Source: JAUIAI01 sp041396685 (GTDB lineage Bacteria > Pseudomonadota > Gammaproteobacteria > Burkholderiales > Burkholderiaceae_E). From it: a stretch of DNA of 64,000 bases. Made by a program: the position numbers and the translations under genes. Every line of letters begins with the position of its first letter. Position 1 is the stretch's first letter. A model generated the notes under the pieces. It ran no database searches, was not told where the DNA came from, and was given only the letters and a program-made list of their open reading frames with translations. Positions 50,201-58,767 of this stretch are shown here, piece after piece. The stretch covers positions 131,881 to 195,880 of the forward strand of contig JAWKYD010000014.1 of assembly GCA_041396685.1 (NCBI GenBank). The letters are read 5' to 3'.

Positions 50201-52308
50201 GTGGCTTCGAGCTCTTCATTGGCCGATTGCAGTTCTTCGTTCATCGACATCGATTCTTCGTTCGATGTCCGCAGCTGTTCATTGGTGGTCTCGAGCTCCT
50301 CAACGGTGTTGCGAAGGTCTTCGCGGGTAGCCTGCAGCTCTTTCTCGAGTTGATCGATGATCGCTTCCTGCTCCGGGTTCTCGACACGGGCCGGCGATTC
50401 CTGACTGAGCCCGCTTCCGATGGATTCGAATGAAAGCATCACCACATCGTCGCCCATCGACGGCGCCGGCCGGGCATGGATCTGCGTCCGTGCCCCCGTG
50501 GTATCGGGACTGGCGAGAACCGAGACGGGCGCCTTGTCGCGTCGGCACTTGTACAGGGCGCCGCGCGCTCGCGTCGCAATCTCGGGCCGCAGCACCGAGC
50601 CGATCTCGAAGCGGAGATTGTCGCCACGGGGCACGCGCACGAAGCGTTCGAGGTCGCCGTGGGCATATACGACGATACCGTCCGCCCTGACCACCAGGGT
50701 GGGCGGCGCGTAGGTGTCGGCCAGTGCGTGTCGCACCAGTTCGCTCACCGCGCCACCCTGGCGATCCGCCAGCCGGGTCGGCGCGCCGTGATCATCGGCG
50801 GCACGTTCGGCTGGCGGGCGATGGCGCGAGCGGGCCATCGATACCGGCCGTGAGACGCCGACTTTGCGGTAGATGCGCTGCGATTTCGAGATGGTTTCGA
50901 AGTAGTCGCGCGCGGCACTCGTGGACTCGGACGTGCTCAGAAACAGGTGTCCGTCCGCCTCGAGCGCGAAGTGCATCACCTTGAGCACCTGCTGCTGGGC
51001 GAGCGCGGTCAGATAGATCAGCACATTGCGGCAGCTGACCAGATTCATGTGCGAGAACGGCGGATCCTTGGTGAGATCGTGCGTGGCGAACGACACCACG
51101 CCCCGAAGCGAAGGGTTCACCTGATAGCCCTGGCCGTCGATCCGCTTGAAGTGGGTTCGCAGACGGTGCTCGGGTATCTGCTCGACGATGGATTCCGGAT
51201 AGACGCCCGCCCGGGCGACCGACAGCGCCTGTTCGTCGACATCGGTCGCGAAGATCTGCAGCCCCAGACGCTTCTTCTGGTTGTCGATGGCGTCGAGGAT
51301 CTCGATCGCGATCGAGTAGGCTTCCTCGCCGCTGGCGCAGCCGGGAATCCAGGCGCGCAAGGTGGCGCCAGCGGGTGCCGCCGCCACCATCGGCTCGACG
51401 ACCATCTGGCGCAGGGCATCGAATGCCTGCGGGTCGCGGAAGAATTCCGTGACGCTGATCAGCAGATCGCGCAACAACATCTGTTGCTCGGCCGGCTCGC
51501 CGCGCAACAGCTCGAAGTAGGCGTAGGGGTCGTCGAAGTCGGACAGCGCCATGCGTCGCAAGACGCGGCGTTCGACCGTGCCGGGCTTGTAGACACGCAG
51601 GTCGAACTCGGATTCTGCCTCGAGTATCTCTGCCAGGCGGTCGAGTTGCTGCTGGGTCAGATTGCGCAGGCGTTCGACCCGTTCGCCGCCGGCGAGTTCC
51701 TTGGCACGATCGATACGGCTGTCGGCCGGTATGCTGGCGAACCTGGCCAATGCCGGGGGCATGTCGCGGATGTCGAGAACCAGATCGACGACGCCCGTTT
51801 CGATGACGCTGCGCGGCATGCCTGCCTGGCCACAGGTGTCGGGCTCCTGCGCAATATTGAGCCCGCCGACCAGCTTGATGTCGCGCACTCCGCTACTGCC
51901 GTCGCTACCCGCCCCTGAGAGAACGATGCCGACCGCTCGTGAACCGTATTCGTGAGCCAGCGCGCGAAACAGATGGTCGACGGGCAGGCGCACGCCCCGG
52001 CGTGTCGCGCGTGGTGACAGCGCGAGGCGTCCGTCACGAATCGAGATCGTGGTCTTCGGATGGAGAATGTAGACGGTGTCGGGTTCGATGACGGCGCCAT
52101 CGTCGGCATCGCGCACGGGCATGGTCGTGCACGGCGCAAGCAAGTCGGCCAGCCGGCCTTCGTGCGCCGGATCCCAGTGCTGGACGAGCAGATAGCTCAT
52201 ACCGCCGTCGACCGGCAAGGCTCCGAGCAGCCGCCGGAATGCGTCGAGCCCGCCGGCCGATGCACCGACGCCGACGACGAGCCTAGGCTGCCCAGGTCGG
52301 GCTGTCAT
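47278..52308 (-). CDS. CheB-CheR-PAS-GAF hybrid histidine kinase with receiver domain
   Basis: A 1676-residue cytoplasmic multidomain sensor. Order by rough residues: CheB methylesterase 1-200 (GVGASAGGLDAF, QHWDP, GSDGSSG), CheR methyltransferase 205-480 (RRVLRRM, FFRDPQAF, IPGCASGEEAYSIAI, ISCRNVLIYL-like VSCRNVLIYL), a Glu-rich coiled coil 655-750 (repeated ELET/ELQS/ELEA heptads), PAS 750-860, GAF-type segments 880-1180, PAS 1185-1300, HisKA with phospho-His in GHELRNPLA near 1319, HATPase with DNGMGID, and a receiver domain with Asp in LSDIGLPG near 1601. GGAGGA precedes the ATG. No separate chemoreceptor, CheA or CheY genes are nearby. Input signal unknown. Confidence 0.92.
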   Translation of the reverse strand: MTARPGQPRLVVGVGASAGGLDAFRRLLGALPVDGGMSYLLVQHWDPAHEGRLADLLAPCTTMPVRDADDGAVIEPDTVYILHPKTTISIRDGRLALSPRATRRGVRLPVDHLFRALAHEYGSRAVGIVLSGAGSDGSSGVRDIKLVGGLNIAQEPDTCGQAGMPRSVIETGVVDLVLDIRDMPPALARFASIPADSRIDRAKELAGGERVERLRNLTQQQLDRLAEILEAESEFDLRVYKPGTVERRVLRRMALSDFDDPYAYFELLRGEPAEQQMLLRDLLISVTEFFRDPQAFDALRQMVVEPMVAAAPAGATLRAWIPGCASGEEAYSIAIEILDAIDNQKKRLGLQIFATDVDEQALSVARAGVYPESIVEQIPEHRLRTHFKRIDGQGYQVNPSLRGVVSFATHDLTKDPPFSHMNLVSCRNVLIYLTALAQQQVLKVMHFALEADGHLFLSTSESTSAARDYFETISKSQRIYRKVGVSRPVSMARSRHRPPAERAADDHGAPTRLADRQGGAVSELVRHALADTYAPPTLVVRADGIVVYAHGDLERFVRVPRGDNLRFEIGSVLRPEIATRARGALYKCRRDKAPVSVLASPDTTGARTQIHARPAPSMGDDVVMLSFESIGSGLSQESPARVENPEQEAIIDQLEKELQATREDLRNTVEELETTNEQLRTSNEESMSMNEELQSANEELEATTEELRSLNEELTTINAQFQDKIAQLEQTNHDLNNFFSSTKITTVFFDERLCIKRFTPTARDLLGIDQADVGRFVGDIARELLQNGLERDARGVLEDLGKRRQELHLSDGRWILREVLPYRTEGQRIEGIVVTFTDITAVKSTTAQLALRERQQGAIARMGLLALRETELRSYLEQVVLVVQQTLETEMCKILELQPGEQRMLLIAGVGWGPGMVGSEDVTADTDTVAGYTLRSGEAILVEDFAEEKRFAPSALLLAHGVTSGLSCTIRNGEQPYGVIGVYSRRQRSFTREDTVFLQAVADALGSAISRFQSRMRNRVELAAAQVLADASNLEDTMPRLLEQMAPEFPATVAEVWWKNADGRLYRRWLHTSGIDRELAERKLAKPWFEPGEGLVGRVYEDGSSAWRTTLAGPALVARLDAALELGLTSAFGLPICTGGEVLGVMTLLSTRTLSADDGLLRGLDAVGRSIGDFVARAEVESRMRELAAITESSHDAIVGYRLDGTVTEWLPGAERLFGYTSDDMVGHSIERIVPQDRRRELSSINKRIQAGEIVEPVNTTRICRDGRVVHVSERSSPVVDRRGRVIGITSTDRDITLLKETEDRLVEADRQKDEFLATLGHELRNPLAAIRSAAELLGLTRGGDSRLERIHTVLERQSQQMGKLLDGLLDVSRIMRGKIQLDLQTIDLAKLYGDFAVDIGERLQGGSVDLSTEIPAEPVWIEADPVRIMQIADNLASNAVQHTPEGGLITLSLRREDDMAVMTVRDNGMGIDAELLPHIFEMFRQSQQKLDRSHGGLGIGLALVKMLAEIHGGRVEARSQGPGKGAEFQVWLPISRTAGKRPDDTSLLAGALDIVLIEDNFDSGEMLKQVLERSGHHVSLATDAHQGIEMAIAQSPDVVLSDIGLPGDLSGFDVARILRADEHVGGTWLIALTGYGRPDDQQRCREAGFDVHLTKPIDIQSLLRLLDGLQRNRRP

Positions 52309-52515
52309 TCGAATCCTCCGTGAACCGGGCGCGCTCCTTGGCGCTCGAAGAATTGCCAGGGATGGTCGCCCGGACAGATCGACGTCGCAAGACGGGGCGG
52401 GGTAGGGACATCGTGAACGGGCCTGCCGTTCCGGCGCGCGCGACGTAAGGGCGGATTGTCGGCCAACCCGAAAAGAACTACCGCGAACAGGGTCTCGTGC
52501 CGCCGGCCCGCCACT

Positions 52516-53565
52516 TTAACCCACCGATCTTGCGCGCAGCCTTGCCGAGACATGGTCCCACACCTGGGGATTGATCAGGCAGGGAGGCCGGATCCCTCGA
52601 ACCAGACCTGAGATTTGCTCCGCTGCCATGGCGGCGACGGCCCGCCGCGCCTCCCGGGACACCCCCGCGGTGTGAAACGTCGCGACGACGTCGGGCCGGG
52701 CCAGTAACGGATGCTCGAGCGGCGGCGGCTCGGTCTCCCAGACGTCGATTCCGGCGCCCATCAGATGACCGTCGGCGAGCGCGGCGGCGAGCGCAGCTTC
52801 GTCGTGAATGCCGCCCCGTGCGGTACTGATGAAGATCGCCCCGGATCTCATGGCCGCGAACCGCGCCGCGTCGAACATCCCGAGCGTGCCGTGATCGCGC
52901 GGGCAGTGCAGGGAAACGATGTCGCTCTCGGCCACCAGTTCGTCGAGTGGCACCGGCTCGGCGCCGCGCGCACGGATCTCGTTCGCGCCGACGTAGGGGT
53001 CGGTTGCCAGCACGCGCATGCCGAAGGCGGCTGCCAGCCGCGCGGTTGCGGTGCCGGCATGGCCGATGCCGACGATGCCCAGGGTCTTGCCGGCGAGCTC
53101 ACGCCCCATCAGGGCCTCGCGCGAAAAACCGCGCTGACTGCGCAGGCGACGATCGGACTCGGCGATTCGACGTGCCACCGCCAGCATCAGTCCGATGGCC
53201 ATCTCGGCCACCGAATGCGCATTGGCGCCTGCCTGGTGAACGACCGCGACGCCGGCACGTGTGCAGGCGTGGACATCGATGGTGTCGTAACCGGCGCCGG
53301 CGCTGGACACGCATAGCAGCCCGGGGCAGCGCGCGAGCAGCGCCGCGTCGGCATGGAACTGGCGGGGCAACTCGTCCTTGGCGGCCGAGATCTGGTAGAT
53401 GTCCGCGCCCGACAGCATCCGCCAGGCACGCTCGTCATCGCCCCGGCTTGGCGCGATCGACAAAGCGATCGCGGGCGTCTGGCGCATGCGTTCGTCGAAC
53501 ACCGGATCGAGCCAGAGATCGAAACGGACGAGTGCGAAGGAAGCGGGCGTCTGCATCGCAGCCAT
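52516..53565 (-). CDS. NAD-dependent D-2-hydroxyacid dehydrogenase
   Basis: A 349-residue dehydrogenase. NAD-binding motif GIVGIGHAGTATARL near residue 160, the catalytic Arg in ISTARGG, Glu in GIDVWETEPPP, and His in ATFHTAGVS match the 2-hydroxyacid dehydrogenase family, which reduces 2-keto acids to D-hydroxy acids or the reverse. Substrate unknown. A second Met at residue 4 (53556) is an alternative start; neither has a clear ribosome-binding site. The 207-base gap to the kinase gene shows nothing I can name. Confidence 0.88.
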   Translation of the reverse strand: MAAMQTPASFALVRFDLWLDPVFDERMRQTPAIALSIAPSRGDDERAWRMLSGADIYQISAAKDELPRQFHADAALLARCPGLLCVSSAGAGYDTIDVHACTRAGVAVVHQAGANAHSVAEMAIGLMLAVARRIAESDRRLRSQRGFSREALMGRELAGKTLGIVGIGHAGTATARLAAAFGMRVLATDPYVGANEIRARGAEPVPLDELVAESDIVSLHCPRDHGTLGMFDAARFAAMRSGAIFISTARGGIHDEAALAAALADGHLMGAGIDVWETEPPPLEHPLLARPDVVATFHTAGVSREARRAVAAMAAEQISGLVRGIRPPCLINPQVWDHVSARLRARSVG

Positions 53566-53795
53566 GATAGCGGGACATCGCGGCGGCGGTGCCGGCTGCC
53601 GAAGTCTCGACCGCTGGCGGGGCGATGGAATCCCGGCCCGTGCCGACGCTCGTCGCGGGAGTGTCGGCTCGTGGCCTCGCGGACCCGTTCCTCGAGCATC
53701 GTGAATCGCCCGGTATCCTGGGCAATCGCAACGGTGCAGGAAATGCGCCTGCGTTCAGGGTCTAGACTGGCAGGCATCACATCGGACGGCTTGCA

Positions 53796-54887
53796 ATGGT
53801 TCACGGTCAACGACTACACGATCATGGGCGCCTGGCCGCTCGGGGCGGCGAGCCTCACGGGCATGCGCACGATTCCGGCCTGTCGCACGGTTTACGTCGC
53901 GGACACGGCCACGGCCACGACCACGGCCACGGCCACGGCCACGGCCACGGACGTGGCCACGGTCATGCGCACCTCGACCCCGCGGGTGGCGACCGGCGCG
54001 TGTCCATCGCGATCTGGGCCAATGCGCTGCTCACCGTCGCACAGATCATCGGCGGCATCGTCTCGGGCAGCCTGGCGCTGATCGCCGATGCCATCCACAA
54101 TCTGTCCGACATGGGCGCGCTGGTGATCGCGTTCGTGGCGCGCAAGGTGGCGCGGCGCCCGGCCGACGAGGCGATGACCTTCGGCTACGGGCGGATCGAA
54201 CTGGTGGCGGCGCTGATCAACTACACGACGCTGATCATCATCGGCCTGTACCTGATCATCGAGGGCGTGCAGCGTTTGATCGCGCCTCCCGAGGTGGGCG
54301 GTTGGACCGTGGTCGCGCTCGCCGGGGTCGCATTGCTGATCGATACGTTGACCGCGCTGCTCACCATGAGCCTGCAGCGCGACAGCGCGAACATGCGCGC
54401 GATGTTCCTGCACAACCTCTCGGACGCGCTGGCGTCGGTGGCGGTCATCGCCGGCGGGGTGTTGATCCTGCTCTACGACTGGCGCATCGTCGACCCCATC
54501 ATCACGATCGGCATCGCGGCCTACATCCTGTGGCTTGCCGCGGCCGAGATCGGTGGCCCGATCCGCACGCTCATGCTCGGCAGTCCGCCGGACATCGACA
54601 ACGCCACCGTGGTGGCCGCGATCCGCGAAATCGACGGCGTCGCCGATGTCCACCACATGCACCTCTGGCAGATGCAGGAGCGGGCGGCGGGTCTGGACAC
54701 CCACATCGTGCTCAGCGCCGACGGCTGGGAGCGCCAGGAGGCCGTCAAGACCAGCATCAAACGCACGCTGCTGGAGCGCTTCGACATCGCCCACTCCACC
54801 TTGGAGTTCGAGCACCGAGAGCGCTGCCACGAGGGCATGGCGCTGTACGGCTGCGGCAGCGGCAACGGTTTGACGCAGCCGCGCTGA
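53796..54887 (+). CDS. cation diffusion facilitator metal exporter with His/Gly-rich N-terminus
   Basis: A 363-residue CDF transporter. After a hydrophilic, His-rich N-terminus (alternating His-Gly near residues 36-58) come six membrane segments starting IWANALLTVAQIIGG, with metal-site motifs ADAIHNLSDMG and FLHNLSDALASV, then a cytoplasmic metal-binding domain (VADVHHMHLWQM; DTHIVLSAD). It should export Zn, Co, Ni or Cd from the cytoplasm in exchange for protons. The HxxxD-type pairs favour Zn/Co specificity. No Shine-Dalgarno is obvious before the ATG. Confidence 0.92.
   Translation: MVHGQRLHDHGRLAARGGEPHGHAHDSGLSHGLRRGHGHGHDHGHGHGHGHGRGHGHAHLDPAGGDRRVSIAIWANALLTVAQIIGGIVSGSLALIADAIHNLSDMGALVIAFVARKVARRPADEAMTFGYGRIELVAALINYTTLIIIGLYLIIEGVQRLIAPPEVGGWTVVALAGVALLIDTLTALLTMSLQRDSANMRAMFLHNLSDALASVAVIAGGVLILLYDWRIVDPIITIGIAAYILWLAAAEIGGPIRTLMLGSPPDIDNATVVAAIREIDGVADVHHMHLWQMQERAAGLDTHIVLSADGWERQEAVKTSIKRTLLERFDIAHSTLEFEHRERCHEGMALYGCGSGNGLTQPR
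53901..53972 (+). repeat. in-frame GGCCAC hexanucleotide tandem repeat
   Basis: About ten copies or variants of GGCCAC encode alternating Gly-His in the N-terminus of the CDF exporter, interrupted by Asp and Arg codons (GACCAC, GGACGT). Slippage can add or remove two residues per unit without breaking the frame. Confidence 0.85.
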
Positions 54888-54912
54888 AACGCGCCGGCGG
54901 GCGTGCCGCGCT

Positions 54913-56220
54913 TCAGTTCATCAGCAGATCGGGAAGCCAGGTGGCCAGCCCCGGAAACACGCACAGGATGACGATGGCCACCACCATGCAGCCCATGAAA
55001 GGCGCCGCGCCCTTGAGGATGGTCGGCAGCTTTATGTCCGGCGTGATGCCGTTGATCACGAACAGGTTCAGGCCCACTGGCGGCGTGATCAGGCCGAGCT
55101 CCATGTTGATGGTGAGCACCACGCCAAACCAGATCGGGTCGAAGCCCGCCGAGGTGATGACCGGCATCAGGATGGGCGTGGTCATCAGGATGATCGCCGC
55201 CGGCGGCAGGAACATGCCGGCCACCAGCAGCATGAGGTTGATGGCCGCGAGCACCACCCACCGGTTGACCTGCATCTCGGCGATGGCCTCGGCCACCGCC
55301 TGCGTGACCTGCAGCGACGACATCATGTAGCCGAACAGGATCGAGGTGCCGATGATCAGCATCAGCATGCCGGATTCGCGCAGCCCGTCGCGCAAGATGG
55401 CCCACAGCGCGGTGGGTGTCCAGACGCGGTAGATGATGATCACCATCACCAGGCACAGCAGGGCGCCGACACCGGCGGCCTCGGACGGCGTCGCGATGCC
55501 GCCGTACAGCGCGTAGACCACGCCGACGATCACGACGATGAACGGCAGCAGCCGGGGCAATAGTTCGAGCTTTTCGGCGAGCGTGAAGACGCGGTCGGCA
55601 TCGGCCAGGCGGGTGCCGCGCCGCCAGCTCAGGAACAAGGCCCACGCCATGAACAGCCCGGTCAGCAGCAGGCCGGGAATGACCCCGGCGATGAACAGCC
55701 GCCCGATCGAGGTCTCCGACGCGATGCCGTAGAGGATCATGGTGATCGACGGCGGGATCAGGATGCCCAGCGTGCCGCCGGCTGCGATTGCGCCGGTGGC
55801 GAGGTCGGCGTCGTAGCCGCGGCGGCGCATCTCCGGAATGCCCATCTTGCCGATGGCCGCGCAGGTCGCCGGCGACGAGCCGGTCAGCGCCGAGAACAGC
55901 GCGCAGGCGCCGATGTTGCTGATGACCAGCGAGCCCGGCACCCGGTGCAGCCAGCGGGCCAGCGCCTCGTAGAGATCGCTGCCGGCGCGCGAACTGGCCA
56001 CCGCCGCGCCCATGATGATGAACATCGGCAGCGACACCAGCGTGAAGTCGTCCAAGCCGGCGAACACCGTCTCGGGAATGAACGCGATGCTGTCCAGGCC
56101 ATCGAAGCCGACCATGAACACCAGTGCGGCCATGCCCAGTGCGAGTGCGATCGGCATGCCGGTCGCGAGCAGCGCGATCGTGACCAGGAAAATCAGGATG
56201 CCGATGGTCAAAGGGGTCAT
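54913..56220 (-). CDS. TRAP transporter large permease (DctM family)
   Basis: A 435-residue membrane protein: FTLVSLPMFIIMGAAVASSRAGSDLYEAL, FSALTGSSPATCAAIGKMGIPEM, GGTLGILIPPSITMILYG and ITPPVGLNLFVINGI are DctM landmarks. About 12 hydrophobic segments. I start at MTPLTIGIL (56220), which opens straight into the first membrane helix; MPLMTPL at 56229 is equally possible. Last gene of the leftward TRAP operon. Confidence 0.9.
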   Translation of the reverse strand: MTPLTIGILIFLVTIALLATGMPIALALGMAALVFMVGFDGLDSIAFIPETVFAGLDDFTLVSLPMFIIMGAAVASSRAGSDLYEALARWLHRVPGSLVISNIGACALFSALTGSSPATCAAIGKMGIPEMRRRGYDADLATGAIAAGGTLGILIPPSITMILYGIASETSIGRLFIAGVIPGLLLTGLFMAWALFLSWRRGTRLADADRVFTLAEKLELLPRLLPFIVVIVGVVYALYGGIATPSEAAGVGALLCLVMVIIIYRVWTPTALWAILRDGLRESGMLMLIIGTSILFGYMMSSLQVTQAVAEAIAEMQVNRWVVLAAINLMLLVAGMFLPPAAIILMTTPILMPVITSAGFDPIWFGVVLTINMELGLITPPVGLNLFVINGITPDIKLPTILKGAAPFMGCMVVAIVILCVFPGLATWLPDLLMN

Positions 56221-56281
56221 GAGCGGCATCCGCCAGAGTGGTGGCGGGCATCGTCGCCCGCCGTCGCGCAAGCCGCCGTCA

Positions 56282-56830
56282 TCAGAGGCGTTCGTCGGGC
56301 GACAGGCCGAACGGGTGTTCGCGGCCGCTGATCACCAGCCACATCTGCGCAAGCAGTTGCAGGCACAGCAGCCCGAGCCCGACCGGTACCGCCAGATACG
56401 GAATCCACAGCTCGACCCGCCAGATGGACGGGGTGGTGAGGCCGGTCTCGAAGGCCTCGTACCACCATGGCACCGCGGCGTAGAAGAACGTCAGGCAAAA
56501 CACCAGTGCAATGCTGCTGCCCAGCAGATAGAGCACACGACGGAGCCCCGGCGCGGCCATCAGCGGCACCACGTCGACATTGACGTGGCCGCGCGTTAGC
56601 AGGATGTAGGGCGCACCGAGGAAGGTGGCCGCGATCAGGCAGTAGGTCACGAACTCGGTCTGCCAGATCGAGGATTCGTTGAGCACGGCGCGCACGAACA
56701 CCATGTGGCAGATGACGCCGATCGATAGCGCGATCAGGCCCGCCGAGAACACGCCGAGCACCCGCGAGACGAACTGGATCGCCGCCACCCAGGAGGGTGG
56801 CGGCGTGCCGGTGTTGGCAGACTCGGTCAT
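56282..56830 (-). CDS. TRAP transporter small permease (DctQ family)
   Basis: A 182-residue protein with four hydrophobic segments and the DctQ pattern VFVRAVLNESSIWQTEFVTYCLIAATFLGAPYILLTRGHVNVDVV. It lies between the binding-protein gene (36 bases upstream) and the large permease gene, the common P-Q-M order, unlike the other TRAP set in this window. Confidence 0.9.
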   Translation of the reverse strand: MTESANTGTPPPSWVAAIQFVSRVLGVFSAGLIALSIGVICHMVFVRAVLNESSIWQTEFVTYCLIAATFLGAPYILLTRGHVNVDVVPLMAAPGLRRVLYLLGSSIALVFCLTFFYAAVPWWYEAFETGLTTPSIWRVELWIPYLAVPVGLGLLCLQLLAQMWLVISGREHPFGLSPDERL

Positions 56831-56866
56831 CGGTGCAGGTGGTGCGCGTGCGGCGTCCGGCGGCGT

Positions 56867-57871
56867 TTACTTGACCGCCAGCGCCTTCTCGATCAGCTCG
56901 CCGCCGCCGGGCACCTTCTCGGCAAAGGTCTTGTACGAGGTGTGCTTGGCCACCGCGCGCCAGGCGTCGGCCTGGGCGTCGGTCATTTCGACGACCTCGG
57001 TGTTGTTCTTCTTGTAGACGTCGACCATCTTGTCGTCCAGGCCCTTGGACTGGCCGGCGAACCAGTCCTCGGCCTTCTTGGACGCCGCCATCAGCGCCTT
57101 GCGCTGGGCATCGTCGAGCTTGTTCCAGGCCTTCTTGCCGATCAGGACCGGCTCATACATGAACCACAGCGCGTTCTCACCCGGCGCGGTCACGCACTTG
57201 AGCTGCTCGTACAAGCGGAACGACACGAAGCTGCCGGTGGAGGTGTCGGTCGCCTGCGCGACCCCTTGCTGCAGCGCGTTGTAGACCTCGTTCGACGGAA
57301 TGGACACGATGGAGGCGCCGGCGCCGGCCCACATCTCGGCGAACGTCGAGCCGGCCGAGCGCACCTTCAGGCCGTTGGCATCTTCGGGCACACGGATGCA
57401 TTTCTCCTTGCCGCCGAACGCACCGGCCAGCCAGGCGTCGGCCAGCACCATCACGCCGCCGTCCTCGATGATCTTGCGGATGTCGTCCATGAAAGGGCTG
57501 GCGTTGATACGCTTGGCGTGGGCATGGCCTTTGACCAGGCCCGGCATCAGCGTGGCGCCGAACTGTGGATGAAAGCCCGACGCATAGTCGAGCGGGAACG
57601 AGGTCATGTCGATCTGGCCGGTGAGCATGGCCTTCCATTGCTCCTTGGCCTTGACCAGGCTGGAACCCGGGAACACCTTGATCTCGAGACCGACATTGGC
57701 GGCCGCCACTTCCTTGGCGATCATCTGCACCATCTCGTCACGCGGATCGCCCTTGCCACCCGGGAACTGGTGCGAGGCCTTCAGCGTGACGTCCTTGGCC
57801 AGCGCCGACGAAACCGGCGCCGCGGCGATCAGCAGACCCGCGAGCGCGGCGGCAATGGAACGGGTTCTCAT
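56867..57871 (-). CDS. TRAP transporter substrate-binding protein (DctP family)
   Basis: A 334-residue periplasmic protein with a signal peptide (AAALAGLLIAAAPVSSALA). DctP features: VTLKASHQFPGGKGDPRDEMVQMIAKEV, KVFPGSSLVKAKEQWKAMLTGQIDM, LKVRSAGSTFAEMWAGAGAS and VYNALQQGVAQATDTS. It has two Cys residues (KEKCIRVPED and QLKCVTAPG). The ligand is unknown. GGAG precedes the ATG, and a long inverted repeat lies upstream. Confidence 0.92.
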   Translation of the reverse strand: MRTRSIAAALAGLLIAAAPVSSALAKDVTLKASHQFPGGKGDPRDEMVQMIAKEVAAANVGLEIKVFPGSSLVKAKEQWKAMLTGQIDMTSFPLDYASGFHPQFGATLMPGLVKGHAHAKRINASPFMDDIRKIIEDGGVMVLADAWLAGAFGGKEKCIRVPEDANGLKVRSAGSTFAEMWAGAGASIVSIPSNEVYNALQQGVAQATDTSTGSFVSFRLYEQLKCVTAPGENALWFMYEPVLIGKKAWNKLDDAQRKALMAASKKAEDWFAGQSKGLDDKMVDVYKKNNTEVVEMTDAQADAWRAVAKHTSYKTFAEKVPGGGELIEKALAVK

Positions 57872-57902
57872 GAGGAGTCTCCTTCGTGGCTTGATTGGTG
57901 TT

Positions 57903-57948
57903 TCCGACCGGCTGGCCGGCTCAGTGGCCGATTATGACGCCGGTCGGA
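57903..57948. promoter_or_regulatory. 10-base-arm inverted repeat upstream of the TRAP operon
   Basis: TCCGACCGGC (57903-57912) and GCCGGTCGGA (57939-57948) are perfect inverted arms 26 bases apart, with two GGCC elements inside. It begins 31 bases upstream of the TRAP binding-protein start in the divergent gap before 58054. Candidate operator pair or structured leader. Confidence 0.4.
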
Positions 57949-58053
57949 CGGCTTGGGAAATCGCCTCGGGTGCGTCGGGTGATCGACGGTGTGGCGGGGC
58001 GGACCGGCCCGCGGCCATGCGATACTCGCGGCGCAACCGTGCGCGTGATCGCG

Positions 58054-58518
58054 ATGACTCCCTTTTCTTCCTGGCGTTCGTTGTCAAGACTCCATCGGCG
58101 ACCCTTGGTCGCATGGCTCGTGTTCGCGCTGGTCGTGCAACTGTTGGGCGCCGGCGTGCGCCTGTCGGGCGCCGCCGGGGTCGATGTCTTGGTGAGGCAA
58201 GCTGACGGCGGGCATTCGGCGCACGCCTCGTTGATGCATGTGCCCGATCGTCGCCCCGCGGTCAACGACGCAACGCTCGCTGACGCGCGACTCGGCAACC
58301 TTGCAGCCTTGCCGTCGACCGCAGGCCTTGTCGACGACCTTTCGCATCACGGGCACCACGCGAATCCCGTCTGCGAGGGGGTCTGCGCGCAGGGCGCGAT
58401 TGTCCGCGCCTGGCGTGTCGTGGCACCCGCGCTCGTCAGCGAGTCGCCGCCGGTTTGGCAGGCGCCGATCTACCACGATCCCACGCTGCTTCCGCTGCGC
58501 CGCCCGCCGCGCGCCTGA
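58054..58518 (+). CDS. hypothetical secreted/membrane-anchored protein at head of copper genes
   Basis: A 154-residue protein I cannot assign. It has a basic start (SLSRLHRRP), one hydrophobic segment (LVAWLVFALVVQLLGAGVRL, signal anchor or signal peptide), a His-containing stretch (LSHHGHHANP) and a lone Cys pair CEGVC. Its position before the TolC, multicopper oxidase and CusF-like genes on the same strand suggests a metal role (inference). The 249-base gap behind it contains a 16-base palindrome, so it may be a separate transcript. Confidence 0.55.
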   Translation: MTPFSSWRSLSRLHRRPLVAWLVFALVVQLLGAGVRLSGAAGVDVLVRQADGGHSAHASLMHVPDRRPAVNDATLADARLGNLAALPSTAGLVDDLSHHGHHANPVCEGVCAQGAIVRAWRVVAPALVSESPPVWQAPIYHDPTLLPLRRPPRA

Positions 58519-58588
58519 TCCGGCCCAGGTGGCTCCGATCGGGCATCGGGTGTGGCCCGCGCCGACGGATCACCGCCGAGCCCCGAAC

Positions 58589-58604
58589 GGCCCGCATGCG
58601 GGCC
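58589..58604. other. 16-base perfect palindrome
   Basis: GGCCCGCATGCGGGCC lies between the hypothetical gene (stop 58518) and the next gene (start 58768). It could end the first transcript or serve as a binding site for a dimeric regulator. No U-tract follows. Confidence 0.35.
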
Positions 58605-58767
58605 CGAAACCCAAGCCCCGTCCGTTCCGCGCCTGCGGGCCGGTCTTTGTAGCGTGCGCGCTCGCCCCGCCAAGCGCGGCCGGATTTCATGTCGCGCGAC
58701 GGCAACCGGCATCAGTGCAATGACGTGCCGGGCCACGCGTGCCACACCAATACCAGCGAAGTAAAAA

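Noticed and set aside
53901..53972. Tandem hexanucleotide repeat as a possible CRISPR or satellite array
   Set aside because: Six-base units without spacers, inside a coding frame and translating to a sensible His/Gly tract.
53892..54830. Antisense frame across the CDF exporter including a Val-Ala repeat
   Set aside because: The Val-Ala repeat is only the complement of the Gly-His coding hexanucleotides.
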